This document shows positions 11,345 through 26,700 of a DNA stretch of 64,000 nucleotides, one piece after another. The DNA is from Lampris incognitus. Its lineage: Eukaryota; Chordata; Actinopteri; Lampriformes; Lampridae. Both the position numbers and the translations under genes were made by a program. The notes under the pieces were generated by a model. The model had not been told where the DNA came from and did no database searches. It saw only the letters and a list, made by a program, of their open reading frames with translations. The stretch's first letter is position 1. Each line of letters begins with the position of its first letter. The DNA lies in NCBI RefSeq assembly GCF_029633865.1, contig NC_079216.1:63185506-63249505 (forward strand), given 5' to 3'.

Positions 11345-11601
11345 CCATCCAACCACCCATCCATTATCTTAACCACTTATCCTGCTCTCAGGGTTGCGGG
11401 GATGCTGGAGCCTATTCCAGCTCCTCTGTGTGGAGTTTGCCTGTTCTCCCCGTGTCTGCGTGGGTTTCCTCGGGGGGCTCCGGTTTCCTCCCACAGTCCA
11501 AAGACATGTAGGTCAGGTGAATTGGCCATACTAAATTGTCCCTAGGAATGAATATGTGTGTATGGGGTGGGGTGGGGGGGCCTGTGATGGCCTGGCGGCC
11601 T
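11345..11601 (-). mobile_element. Twin-primed SINE insertion (inverted body plus sense tail)
   Basis: The first 75 bases are the reverse complement of the SINE tail (CCATTATCTTAACCACTTAT, then the GGGTTGCGGGGATGCTGG region). The rest is the SINE body in plus orientation, from TGTGTGGAGTTTGC to CCTGGCGGCCTG. Both flanks carry GTTTCTATTTTTT (11331-11343 and 11602-11614), a 13-base target-site duplication. So the rearranged unit arrived in one event. Seen from the minus strand it is an inverted 5' segment followed by a sense 3' end, the signature of twin priming. Confidence 0.8.
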
Positions 11602-11812
11602 GTTTCTATTTTTTATTTTATTCAGTTTTCCTACTGTTTGGTAAAACTAAGGGTTTACATTCCCAGTAGCTTGTGAACGTACTAATTGTTGGTTAATTGT
11701 GTGTAATAAATTTGCTGGCTGTTCTACTTTTCTATACAAAGTCTCACCTAGTGACTTGTTCTATCTTACTACTCAGAACCTAGATACTTGATATAAAGCT
11801 CTCTAGTCTTAT

Positions 11813-13160
11813 TAAGGATGCAGAAGGTGTGATGTGAAGGTGATTGGAGACTGCAAGGTGGTGATGGGAGAACGTAGCTAGGCAGCATCGGATGGTGGTA
11901 TGTAGGATGACTTTGGAGACCAAGAAGAGGAAGAGAGTGAAGGTAGAGCAAAGGATCAAATGGTTGTAGTTGTAGAAGGAAGACTGTTGTGTGGAGTTCA
12001 GGGAGGAGTTAAAACGGGCACTGGGTGGTAGTGAAGAGTTGCCGGATGGCTGGACAACCACTGCAGAAATAGTGAGAGAGACAGCTAAGAAGGTACTTGG
12101 TGTGTCATCAGGACAGAGGAAGAAAGACAAGGAGACTTGGTAGTGGAACGAGGAAGTATAGCAAAGTATAAAGAGGAAGAGGTTGGTAAAGAAGAAGTGG
12201 GATAGTCAGAGAGAGATGAAGAAAGTAGACAGGAGTACAAGGAGATGTGGCATTAAGCGAAGAGAGAGGTGGCAAAGGAAAAAGTGTGTGCGGAGTTGTA
12301 TGAGAGGTTAGACACTAAGGAAGGAGAAAAGGACTTGTATTGATTGGCTAGATAGAGGGACTGAGCTGGGAAGGATGTGCAGCAAGTTAGGGCGATCAAG
12401 GATAGAGATGGAAATGTTCTGACAAGTGAGGAGAGTGTGTTGGGAAATAAGGTGGAAGGAGTACTTTGAGGGACTGATGAATGAAGAAAAAGAGAGAAGG
12501 TTGGATGATGTGGGGATAGTGAATCAGGAAGTGTGGTGGATTAGCAAGGAGGAAGTGAGGGCAGCTATGAAGAGGATGAAGAGTGGAAAGGCAGTTGGTC
12601 CTGATGACATACCTGTGGAGGCATGGAGGTGTTTAGGAGAGATGGCAGTGTGGTTTTTAACTAGATTGTTTAACACAATCTTGGAAAGAGAGAGGATGCA
12701 TGAGGAGTGGGGAAGCAGCATAATGGTACCGATTTTCAAGAATAAGGGTGATGTGCAGAACTGTAACAACTACAGAGGTATAAAGTTGATCAGCCACAGC
12801 ATGAAGATATGGGACAGAGTAATAGAAGCTAGGTTAAGAGGAGAGCTGATGATCAGCGAGCAGCAGTATGGTTTCATGCCACGAAAGAGCACCACAGATG
12901 TGATGTTTGCTTTGAGAGTGTTGATGGAGAAGTATAGAGAAGGCCAGAAGGAGTTACATTGTGTCTTTGTGGATTTAGAGAAAGCATATGACAGGGTGCC
13001 AGGAGAGGAGGTGTGGTATTGTATGAGGAAGTCGGGAGTTGTGGAGAAGTATGTAGGAGTGGTGTAGGATATACTATATGAGAGAAGTGTGACAATGGTG
13101 AGATGTGCAGTTGGAAAGACAGATGGGTTCAAGGTGGAGGTGGGATTACATCAAGAATTG
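11813..13160 (+). mobile_element. RTE-like LINE ORF, 5'-truncated and broken
   Basis: Degraded coding sequence runs from about 11813. The clean part, 12426-13067, contains KEEVRAAMKRMKSGKAVGPD, VPIFKNKGDVQNCNNYRGI, QYGFMPRKSTTDVMFALR and VFVDLEKAYDRVP, which are reverse transcriptase blocks of RTE-type LINEs. Upstream pieces between 11813 and 12420 fit the linker after the endonuclease. After 13067 the frame is interrupted, and the expected catalytic FADD block is lost where a Tc1 remnant begins. This family differs from the one at 1376 and 42715. Confidence 0.75.
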
Positions 13161-13165
13161 CCTCT

Positions 13166-13310
13166 GAGCCCATCCGAACTAGAATGGAGATTGTGAGTCA
13201 GGTCTTCTTGTCCAACATCAGTGCCTGACCTCACAAACGCTCTTCTGGATGAATGGGCAAAAATTCCCACAGACACACTCCAAAATCTTGTGGAAATACA
13301 ATTCAAGTCA
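13166..13310 (+). mobile_element. Tc1/mariner transposase C-terminal remnant
   Basis: The sequence reads as the end of a fish Tc1-like transposase: GAGATTGTGAGTCAGG, then LTNALLDEWAKIPTDTLQNL in the plus frame. The catalytic domain and terminal repeats are missing. It abuts the broken RTE-like LINE, so either the LINE lost its 3' end here or the two were joined by deletion. Confidence 0.7.
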
Positions 13311-13474
13311 TCTTTACATTGACTGTGATGGATAACATATACTTAGTTTCAATTTAAAGGTATATGACCACAGAAAAAGAGGGAAGTGATGTAAAACTAA
13401 CTATTGATGCTGAAGTAGGCAAGGATTGCACACAAAAAAATAATCAACAATGAGTTTCAGGCACGGAAGTAGGT

Positions 13475-13750
13475 TTTGCATGCAGGAGTTTGCATGTTCT
13501 CCCCGTGTCTGCGTGGGTTTCCTCCGGGTGCTCCGGTTTCCTCCCACCATCAAAAAGACATGCATGTTCGGGTTAATACTCCTGTCTGTGCCCCTGACCA
13601 AGGCAATGGAAAGAAGAACTGGAGTTGGTCCCCTGGTGCTGCAGCTGCCCACTGCTCCTATACAATAGGATGGGTTAAATGCAGAAGACAGATGTCATTG
13701 TGACCTGTACAATGACAAAATAAAGTGGCTTTCTTTCTTTCTTTCTTGTA
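13475..13750 (+). mobile_element. tRNA-related SINE, third variant, with (TTTC)n tail
   Basis: It starts inside the body shared with the 877 SINE (GGAGTTTGCATGTTCTCC). It then has a different 3' half (CAAGGCAATGGAAAGAAG, ATGGGTTAAATGCAGAAG, AATAAAGTGG) and a CTTT-rich tail. GGAAGTAGGT on the left (13465-13474) and GGAAAGTAGGT on the right (13751-13761) form a slightly diverged target-site duplication. The tRNA head is missing (5' truncation). Other copies: 35236-36632 (split) and 45208. Confidence 0.8.
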
Positions 13751-13785
13751 GGAAAGTAGGTGGGGACATATTTTTTTCCAGTCAT

Positions 13786-14217
13786 TCACAATGCATATGA
13801 TTTTATCACATGAACGAACATATATGTGCACAGATGCATTTTTTTGTAAATATATTTAAGCATCATAAGATGTCTACCTTTATAATATAGTTGCTCACCA
13901 GCAGTTATGAGGATCTTCTTCTTCTTCAAGGCCTCCTTGTTAGCGAGGGTTGCCAGCACCCTCAGGATGACATGCTTGCCAAACAGGTCTCCTCCAGTTC
14001 TTTCTGTCCTGGGCTGATCTTGTTGTCTTATTTTCAGACTAAGCCATTCTTTGATGTCATCATGATACTGCCATGATACTGATTGTGAGGACAGAGATAC
14101 CAAAGACCAAAGATACCGCTCTCTCAGCAGCAGGATAGCAATACTAAACACACATATCAGAACAGTGGTGGTGATGCCTTTTTGCCTACAGTAATAACAG
14201 TAACACATGCCATTCAA
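13786..14217 (-). other. 143-codon open frame of unknown nature
   Basis: The minus frame contains WQYHDDIKEWLSLKIRQQDQ and ends in lysine-rich sequence encoded by an AAG-rich tract. DDIKEW resembles C-terminal ends of RTE-type retroelement proteins, so a degraded LINE tail is possible. There is no splice or promoter evidence for a host gene. The N-terminal hydrophobic run (TTVLICVFSIAILLL) may be chance. Confidence 0.2.
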
Positions 14218-18477
<4,260 letters not shown>

Positions 18478-18912
18478 CCCCCCCCCCTTTTTTTTTTTCC
18501 TCCTCTGTTGCATCCAGCCAATTACCCCACTCTTTCAAGCCGTCCCGATCGCTAACCCACTCTGCTGATCCGGGGAGGGCTGCAGACTACCACATGCTTC
18601 CTCCCATACATGTGGAGTCGCCAGCCGCTTCTTTTCACCTGACAATGAGGAGTTTCGCCAGGGGGACGCAGCGCGTGGGAGGATCACGCTATTCCCCCCA
18701 GTCGCCCTCCCTCCGAACAGGTGCCCCAGCCGACCAGAGGAGGCGCTAGTGCAGCGACCAGGACACACACCCACATCCGGCTTCCCTGCCGCAGACACGG
18801 CCAATTGTATCTGTAGGGATGCCCAACCAAGCTGGAGGTAACAAGGGGATTCGAACTGGCGGTCCCCGTGTTGATAGGCAACAGAATAGACCGCTACGCT
18901 ACCCGGATGCCC
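18478..18912 (-). mobile_element. tRNA-derived SINE, second family, near full length
   Basis: The minus strand starts GGGCATCCGGGTAGCGTAGC and has a B-box-like GTTCGAATCCCC. It runs through the full body (CTCCACATGTATGGGAGG, CTGCAGCCCTCCCCGG) to a poly(A)/G end. Possible target-site copies are GTGCAAACGTT on the left and GTGAGCAAACATT on the right, with mismatches. This is one of the two most complete members here, the other being at 62636. Confidence 0.88.
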
Positions 18913-19629
18913 GTGAGCAAACATTTTAAAGAAACTTGGACAATCTGATGGACAGCCAAACCTTTGTCCTGTTGAAATGGTTGAATTGTGAAGCGATAAG
19001 GAGAGTTGTGAGACCACCACAGAAATCACCACAACATCAATCGTGTTGATTTCATAGTAACAGTTATTACGTTAACCTGACTGTTCCTTGCATGCATTAA
19101 TGACATTGTTAAAGTTCAGAGGTGAGTGTCAACACTTCCTCATTGCATCCGCATGAACCGTCAGTGATCCACGTGCTTACCAGGTGATGCCATGCAGAAG
19201 AGCAACACAAGCCAGGAATCATTGTCTCAGCCTGGTTGTTCTCCCTTCTGGCATCACCACATCATCCATTACAGAATGAAGTGACTGAAGTAGCTGTTTA
19301 GACCTCTGTGATCTCATGGTTATGGAGTCACTGTGAAGTAGGAGTAATGTAGCCAGTAAGATGAGCGAAACCACCCTATTTTCTTCAAGTAAACACTGTC
19401 CATAGGGCTTGTAAAATAAAACCTGGCAAACATCACCATGTTACCCGTATTGCCAAAATGTTCTTGAAAAACACTAACTAGATTGTGCTATCTTGACATA
19501 GTTCAGAAAATATAGAAATATAGAAAATAGTCTGACGTTAGAATTTTATATTCACATTTATCTACTCATATATTTTCGGAATGTGTGTGTGTGCGGTGTT
19601 AGTGTAGATAGCGGGACCGAAAACTAAAG
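18913..19629. other. Non-coding sequence, nothing recognised
   Basis: No protein motif, RNA gene or repeat family is visible between the SINE and the tandem duplication. Confidence 0.45.
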
Positions 19630-20040
19630 CACTTATGATCCTAATTCTTTTTGGAGGTGGTAGATATTGTCTCAGAGAGTAAGGCAAAAATCCCAGAAAA
19701 TTAAAAGTATGCATAATTATGCAAAATATGCATTTTTCTAAAAATGGTTAAAAACCACTTTTCTCGGCATTTCAGATGATTCTGAGCATCTTTGATTTTT
19801 TTCACCTATAAAATTTTTTTTTCCTGGGACTTAAATGTTTTGGCATTATGCAAAATATATGCATTTTTGCAAAAATGCACTTATGATCCTAATGTTTTGG
19901 GGAGGTGGTAGGTATTTTTCCAGAGAGGACCAGAAAAATAGCAGAAAATTAAAATAATTATGCATAATTATGCAAAATATGCATTTTCTAAAAAGGGCTA
20001 AAAACCACTTTTCTCGGCATTTCAGATGATCCTGAGCATT
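19630..20040 (+). repeat. Tandem duplication of an AT-rich 160-bp unit
   Basis: CACTTATGATCCTAAT starts at 19630 and again at 19878. Each is followed by a GGAGGTGGTAG block, a palindromic TGCATAATTATGCA block and AAAACCACTTTTCTCGGCAT, ending at about 19790 and 20039. The two units are about 90% alike by eye, with a 248-250 bp period. The intervening 80 bases repeat ATGCAAAATATATGCAT-type words. The multiple ATGCAAAAT motifs resemble POU/octamer sites. Confidence 0.8.
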
Positions 20041-22799
20041 TGGGGGGAGGGAGTTGGAGTGGGGGGGGGGTTTAGGGGCAGGGGGAAGGCGGTTAGCTGG
20101 CAGGATGAAGAGGAGGGAGATTTAGACGGGTGGATAACCAAACCGCTACATTGTAGCGGGGTTCTTCTAGTATATATATATATATATTTATGAAAAAATT
20201 GAGCTTGCATAGCAGCAGTGATTTTGACCTGTAACCTGCAAATGATCACGTTAGGGGGTGAGCAGCACTATTGGGTAGGCGGGCTTATTGAAGACAGAGA
20301 ATCAAGCTTTGAAACGATAAATCATGAGGCAGGAAGTGAAGAGAGAAAGTATAGCTCAAATGATCGCTGCTTTTGGAGGCAGAATGAAACCAGCTGCCAT
20401 AGTTTTACTGCTTTGGGCTGTTGTTCTGAAATTCTTAGCAGACCAAATAAGGAATTGAACTAGCAAACAGGACATGATTTCTTATGTATCTTTTCTGTGT
20501 AAATTTTCTTTTGATTTGAAATCATAAAAAAGAAATCCCTGAACTTCACAGGCAGACAACCCTAACCCTAAGAAGAAATCCCCCAAAAGTATCTTTAAAT
20601 AACTGAAAACAACAAAGACAACATATAATGTACTTTACAGTGAGCATTTATTTCTTTAAGGAAATCTGAAGAACAAAATAAGAAACTCAGAAACATTCTT
20701 ATACATATAACATACCGCGGAATGCAAAATGACATATTAAACAGCTAATATGTGTCTACCGCAAAATGAAATATTAGACATTTCATAACAAACACATTTT
20801 AAACAAAAAAGTTCAAATTTATTCACCATTTGCAAGGATTCAGTTCACATGCATTGGCATTTTGCGTTGTGCATTCCAGAGAAGTGCTGGAGTAACACAT
20901 AAAAGCACAATGCAATATAAATCATTGCAATGCAATGATATGTATTGACATACAGTGAATAGCACAAAGAACAGAATCATGACAGATGCGAAAGGAGTAA
21001 CATGTCTCAGATTAATACACTTGTGACCATTTATTCAGAAGCATAGAGAATGCCTTAATAAAGCTCAAAAACTGCAACATCTCGAAAGCCTAGATGAATG
21101 AAAGCTCTTCGACCATCCCTTCCACACTGACTGCTTGTGGATACAGTCTTGACTGTATAAAGATGCTCTATCACGAGTTTTCTCATATCTGAAACACTAT
21201 AGGCGGAGCACTGAAGACTTTTGCTTTTCTCTAGAGCGCCTATTGCTTATCAGTTGGCTCATGGTTCAGGGGGACAGCCCCAGGGGGATTTACAACCCAA
21301 CGCCTCTGACATGAAATCTTGTCCCGGCAAACATTTAGTTCCCTCGAAAGAACCAGGGGGAAAGGATAAGCCAAGCAAGGCTACATTGTCCCAGGCTGCA
21401 TTATCTCCAAGCCATTCAGAGGCGATTGTGTCCAGGACAATTAAAGCTAGGACATGCAAAAGCAGGAGGGACAGGAGGAATGGATGGCAGAGTGTGTTCC
21501 TCAGCCAGCAGGTGGTAGTCACATTACATCAGTGATGTATACATTGCTTTAAAAGGCTTCCAACCAAAGTGTAATTTGGTGAAGGAAACCATCCCTTCCA
21601 AGACTGCATCTGCCACCTTGATGGGGATGGGGATTTGCACTACACATATCTTTGAATTTACCAAAGGCCATTTGTAGCTTGAAGTAATAGTTTGGCTACC
21701 CCCCCCCCCCCCCAATGTACTGCTAAGATACTTATTTTTATTCAGTTCCATCCTGGTTCATTAACTTGCTGAAGAAGCTTAGTTTAGGATTTATGTAATT
21801 TGAAGTGATCATACTGTGAGAGGCATGCAACCAATGTGTTTCACCATAAAAAACAAAATAAAAATAAAAGCATGATCAATTTGCCTCATGCTTTGGGTTG
21901 ATCCGATTTGGCAGTTATACCGCTTAACCTCTGACAAGAGGCTGTAACAAATGAGTTTCAAAAATGAAATTTGATTGTATACTCTGTATTTATGCTGCCG
22001 ACCCACCAGCTGCACATCTCGTAGCGGCTACTTTATTTTCAATGTAAGATGAATGAATTCTTCAAACGGTAAAACTCCTGTAAGGGATGGTTTACTGGTG
22101 AAAATACCTTAAGTGTGGGTCAGCATCAGAGTCAAGTTTTTTTGTCTCTGTCTTGTAGAATGTAGACTCCACTGAGAGTAATTATTTGTGGAGGGCTTGG
22201 GGCCCTGAGGGTGACGGAGTGGGCGGGAGGGGCAGAGGGTGCGCTGAAACGGAAAGCACGCCAGTCCCACTCACGGTTGATGCTCAGTGAATCTGAAAGG
22301 TCATGTCATGTTTTCTGGCAATTGACTCGATTGGTTTGGATTCTGCAACATAAGGCCAGGACTCTGGTGTGTGTGTATGTGTGGTGTGTGTGGTGTGTGT
22401 GTGTCTGCATATTTGCTGGGAAATGTGCCCCTGGGTTGTTTTTTGCATTGACCTTATTACCCTGCACAGTGACGAGCCTGCCACATAGCTCTTGCTACTT
22501 GTAATTGTCTTTTTATTTTTAACACACAAACACATCAAGTAAAAGCTAAATCAAAAATTTGTACTTGTTAATCTTTTATGAAAAACTTTTTTGAATCGTT
22601 GAAAATAATCTTGAGAACACAACCATTTAACAGTTTGGTTTCCCAATGTGTCTTGGTTACTGTGATGGATGACCTAACAGCAGTCTGCTATATCTCAAGA
22701 GCATACTCCCGTCTCTATCTCACAGAGAACATTTCATTACACATGTATTTATTTATTGCATGTATTTATATTGGGAAGTTGGGTATGTCAACATGGAGC
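20041..22799. other. Non-coding sequence with simple repeats
   Basis: It contains a G-rich stretch (20041-20090), the 7-bp hairpin CCGCTAC-ATT-GTAGCGG near 20141, (TA)n at about 20171-20189, a C run near 21700 and a TG-rich stretch near 22366-22405. A 104-codon ORF at 21221-21535 has no recognised domain. No exon with paired splice sites was found. Confidence 0.4.
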
Positions 22800-22870
22800 T
22801 ACCATGTTGTACCGTAAACAAATACCACCAACCTGGTTGTGTGGCGATAAAGTTTCTTGAATCTTGAATA
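22800..22870 (+). mobile_element. Retroposon 3' tail (L2-type)
   Basis: ACCAACCTGGTTGTGTGGCG, then AATAAAG-like GATAAAGTTTC and the repeated TTGAATCTTGAAT resemble 3' ends of fish L2-type LINEs or their SINEs, which end in short tandem repeats. Only about 70 bases are present. Confidence 0.5.
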
Positions 22871-23341
22871 TTATAGGTGCTATATACGACACTCAGCTCC
22901 AGCATCTCGGACAACAAAATAAACCTCCCCCTCCCTTCAAATTCTTGGCTATTTCGCATTCTTGGCTATTTCGTTGGTTGGAATATTGATTTTTACAGTA
23001 CAGAATTATTTTATTAAAATTAGCAATGTATTCAACTTGGTAAGCTATTTCTTCGATCTGTCTAGTGGCCTAAATCCATGTAATGTAATCATTAGCTTGC
23101 CAGCTATCCTGCTAACGCTAGCTACCTCACATGCACTAACATTTATGTGTGCCTGGACCGGCTTCCAAAACTCGGATTACAACACCCACAGAGGGAGTGT
23201 GACGTCATTCTCTGCTCAGGACACCATTATTCCACTATCTCTTTACATAGAAAATAGTTGTTTGCTGCCATATTAAAGTAAATTTCATAAAGTGAAATTA
23301 GTTATTCAAATTAAATTATTAAATTTCATATATAATAGTAC

Positions 23342-23753
23342 CTTTAAAGATTAACTAAACCCTAGAACATTTTAGTGAGTTTGCTGACATCTACAGGTCA
23401 GGCTGATCTTCGTACACTGTGACGTAAGCATAGCAGGATAAACACAGCTGAAGCTCATAACATTAATAATGGTTCTGTTTGAGTTTGGTGCACCAGCGCA
23501 TCTATCAGCATTGATGGGCAGACAGAAAGCCAACACTAAGACTTGTCAATAGTACTGTCAATGCTGGTGCTTTGGCACACCTACATCCAACAGACCTGCT
23601 ATTAATGTTATATCTGCAGCTGTGTTTATCCTGCTATGCTTCCATCACAGAGTACCAAGACCGGCCTGCCATGTTTTAAACCTTTAGATGGTCTTTAACC
23701 TGTGGATGTCAGAAAACTCACTAAAATGGGCTAGGGCTTGGTTATGCTTTAAC
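23342..23753. mobile_element. Foldback (MITE-like) element with long imperfect inverted arms
   Basis: The left arm (23342-23520) and the reverse complement of the right arm (about 23560-23753) share CATTTTAGTGAGTTT, CTGACAT, ACAGGT, AAGCATAGCAGGATAAACAC and ATAACATTAATA in the same order. The right arm has an extra 30-40 bases. Ends are TTTAAAG and its complement CTTTAA. No transposase is present and no clear target-site duplication is visible. The whole could fold into one long hairpin. Family unknown; a non-autonomous DNA transposon is the simplest reading. Confidence 0.75.
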
Positions 23754-26700
23754 GGTTATTTTTTATGAACACTTTGTTATAACCAGCTAGATTTCGTAGG
23801 TCGCCTGTTATGGGATATCAGCGACAGAGTGGGAAGGTGTTGTTGTTGGTGGCGGTGGTCATGGGGAAGGTTTGTTTTGGGGGCGGGGGGGGGGCTCACT
23901 GTGGTCCCCATTTCTCCAAATTAAACAAGACAATTTTGCTGGATGGAGGCAATATTAGCACATTTAATGAAGGTGAATCATCATAGTCAGGCAGATTGCA
24001 ACCAGAGGCAAAAGTGGCCCAGGTAATCTTGTACATGCGGCAGTGCAGTCTTTTGTCATGTGTCTACTGATATGGCTTGTGCCTTGCAGCCATTCTGTAT
24101 GAGTAATTTACCAGAACAATGTAATCTTAACCTCTCTCCCTAATTCCCATATGGAAGGCTAAGATATCTGCCTCTAGATAAAGAAACACCGCCAGCATCG
24201 GAAATATTTATAAATATGGTGTGAAATGAAGCAGTTTTAAAGAAGCTTGCTCCTTTTCTCTTTTAGGGAGCCTCACAGCACAGTCATGATACGTTTCAGC
24301 TTCAGTGTTCAGTCATGCTTAATGTGCCACCTTTGTGTTTACCCCTTTTCAGTATTGCCCAACCCTTCATTATTTGTTTAAGATAAAAGGTTTACGCCTT
24401 TCAAAAGTGTCTTTTTGAAATATTTCCAAACTGTGAAAATGAAGGTATGTAGTGGGGGTGGGGGGGTAATAAAACATTGAATTTGTCTATCCTCTAGGCA
24501 GTACCATACTACTTAACATTTTACCAGCAAAGCCTTTATCAGCTCTCACTCTGGTGTGCCTATGCAGTTGACTCCTGCTCTCCAGCGGATCAGTGGCAGA
24601 GGTCCAGAATCACTTAGATCATTTTACCCGGGGCACAAAGGGGGCAGAGAGGAGCCACTGACCCTGCGCTCATCAGGCAGGGCGTTACGCTTCACTGGCT
24701 TTCCTGGTGTGACATTTCTCCTGTATTTGCCCCCTCCCGACGCTTCCAAAGTAGCCACCACTGCAGTGCAGAAAAAAGATCATTGTCTGTAGAGATATCA
24801 ATCAAATGAACAGCAGCTGGGGTCAATCTGCTGTCAGTGTTCCCCTTTTGCTGTCCCGGCTCTCATGTAAACTGACAATAATGACAGAATGTCAGAAATA
24901 CTACCAAAAGCAGTCACTTAACACAAGATGATGTTGTGAATTCCAGTGTTCTTAAACAGAGATATTGTCTCTGTCTCTTTCCCATTGCCCATCAGCTGAC
25001 TTCAACACTGCCTGTGTGCTTCACTTGACATGATGTGTGTGTGTGGACACGGAGCCCTCCCCCTGTGAGAACAAACACACCCGCTGCTATGGGTCATACT
25101 ATGGTCATGACATTATTAAAAGATCAATTGTGCCTTAAAACACTGCCTCTCCTCCATGGGGATATGCACTAGAACAGATGGGGCTTATGCAGAGCGGCTT
25201 TAATATCTATTTAAAGTGCTTTAGAGACAATGACCTAATGAGACACTTACATTTCGCTCTTTGGGGTGAAGGCAACTTAGACTAGCCTATCTGAATGGGT
25301 ATACCTGATGCCATACTGTTTTATATTCAGTTGTTTTGTATCTAATTTTTGGAAAAAAGCTTAATTTAAGAGCAAACGTTAACCCCTCACTATTACTTAT
25401 AAAGATAATGCCCCTGTTTCAGCCACCACCCTTTTCTTCACTCCAACGTGGGTTTGCCGACCGGTAAAAATATTACAACTCGGTGGCTCCATTAGCCGTG
25501 ACGGCACACACAAGGATATTGATGTGAAAAGGGTGCAATGGATATTCGACAGGCAGCATTACAGTTATGGCACAGACTTGCTTCATATCCATAAGCCGTT
25601 GTTAAGGGACTTGAAAGAGGGTGGTGGGAGGAGGTGGGGGAGAGTTGGAGGTGAAGCTAGGACATGCTGTGCTGTGCTGGGATCAACACGTGTCTCCAAA
25701 AGCCTGGAGGTTCCACAACAATCTGTTCCACTTGGTTCACTCTAGTGCTGTGACCTCAATTTTTGAGTGTTGTTGGAGCTTCCTTGCACTCCGGTTTGAC
25801 ACAAGAACAGCACAGGCGACTCCCCACCTGCCCAGCCAGGCAGAGAAGGGTAAGAATAGGATAGCTGCTCTGATCTCAAACAACGGAACGGTAGACTGAA
25901 TTAACATCCCTTCGTCCTTGGCTGCAAGAGAATCTCTGCAACTTGGCAATGCTGTGAAACGACACTTTCAATTGGGGTCAATTGGACCCCTGCCTCCAGA
26001 TTTCAGGCAGCATCTTTGCCTAAGGGTAATCAAGTGGTGTGGTAAAGAAAGGGAGTGGAGACTTGCATACTGTGTAACTCAACATTTTAGCAACACTAGG
26101 GGTCAGTGGCAGTCCATGCAATCGTGTGATAAGACCTTTCCAAACGCTCGTATAACTACTCCCAGGTGTTGTCAGCGACAAAGATTTTGTGGATGCTGAC
26201 CAATGGCAACAGTGATTTATTTTTCACATTCACTTCCTACTCATTAACACAACAGCAACAGCAGCGAGCCGAAGGTGCAAGTATCCATATTGTCAGCATT
26301 TTAATGATCATAATTATCATCAAATTAATCACTAGACCATATTTTCAAATGGACTATCTATGCGTCTTATTTTTCAAATCTTCATCTCATCGCTGCTGCC
26401 TAAGTTGGTGCCAGAATGATGATGGTGGGTGGATGTATTCCCAGTGCTTTCTGTTAGTCTCTCCACTCCATCTCCTCGGCATAGTGAAAACCCTCAGCAG
26501 CGGTGACACGGTGGTCTAGTAATTATCTAATTGTTTGAGCTGTGCCTTTCTTTGATTTATGGTCTTGTATCAGTGGCTGACCCGGTTTATAATGAGGTTC
26601 CCCCACTTGTGAAAATATGAATCTGAATTATGTGGCATCAGTCCAATTATATCTTCATGCAGCTCAGGCTCTTGTTGACACCGACGGTATGCGTGGTAAA

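Noticed and set aside
12524..13132. Minus-strand ORFs of 73-120 codons
   Set aside because: Shadows of the plus-strand RTE-like reverse transcriptase.
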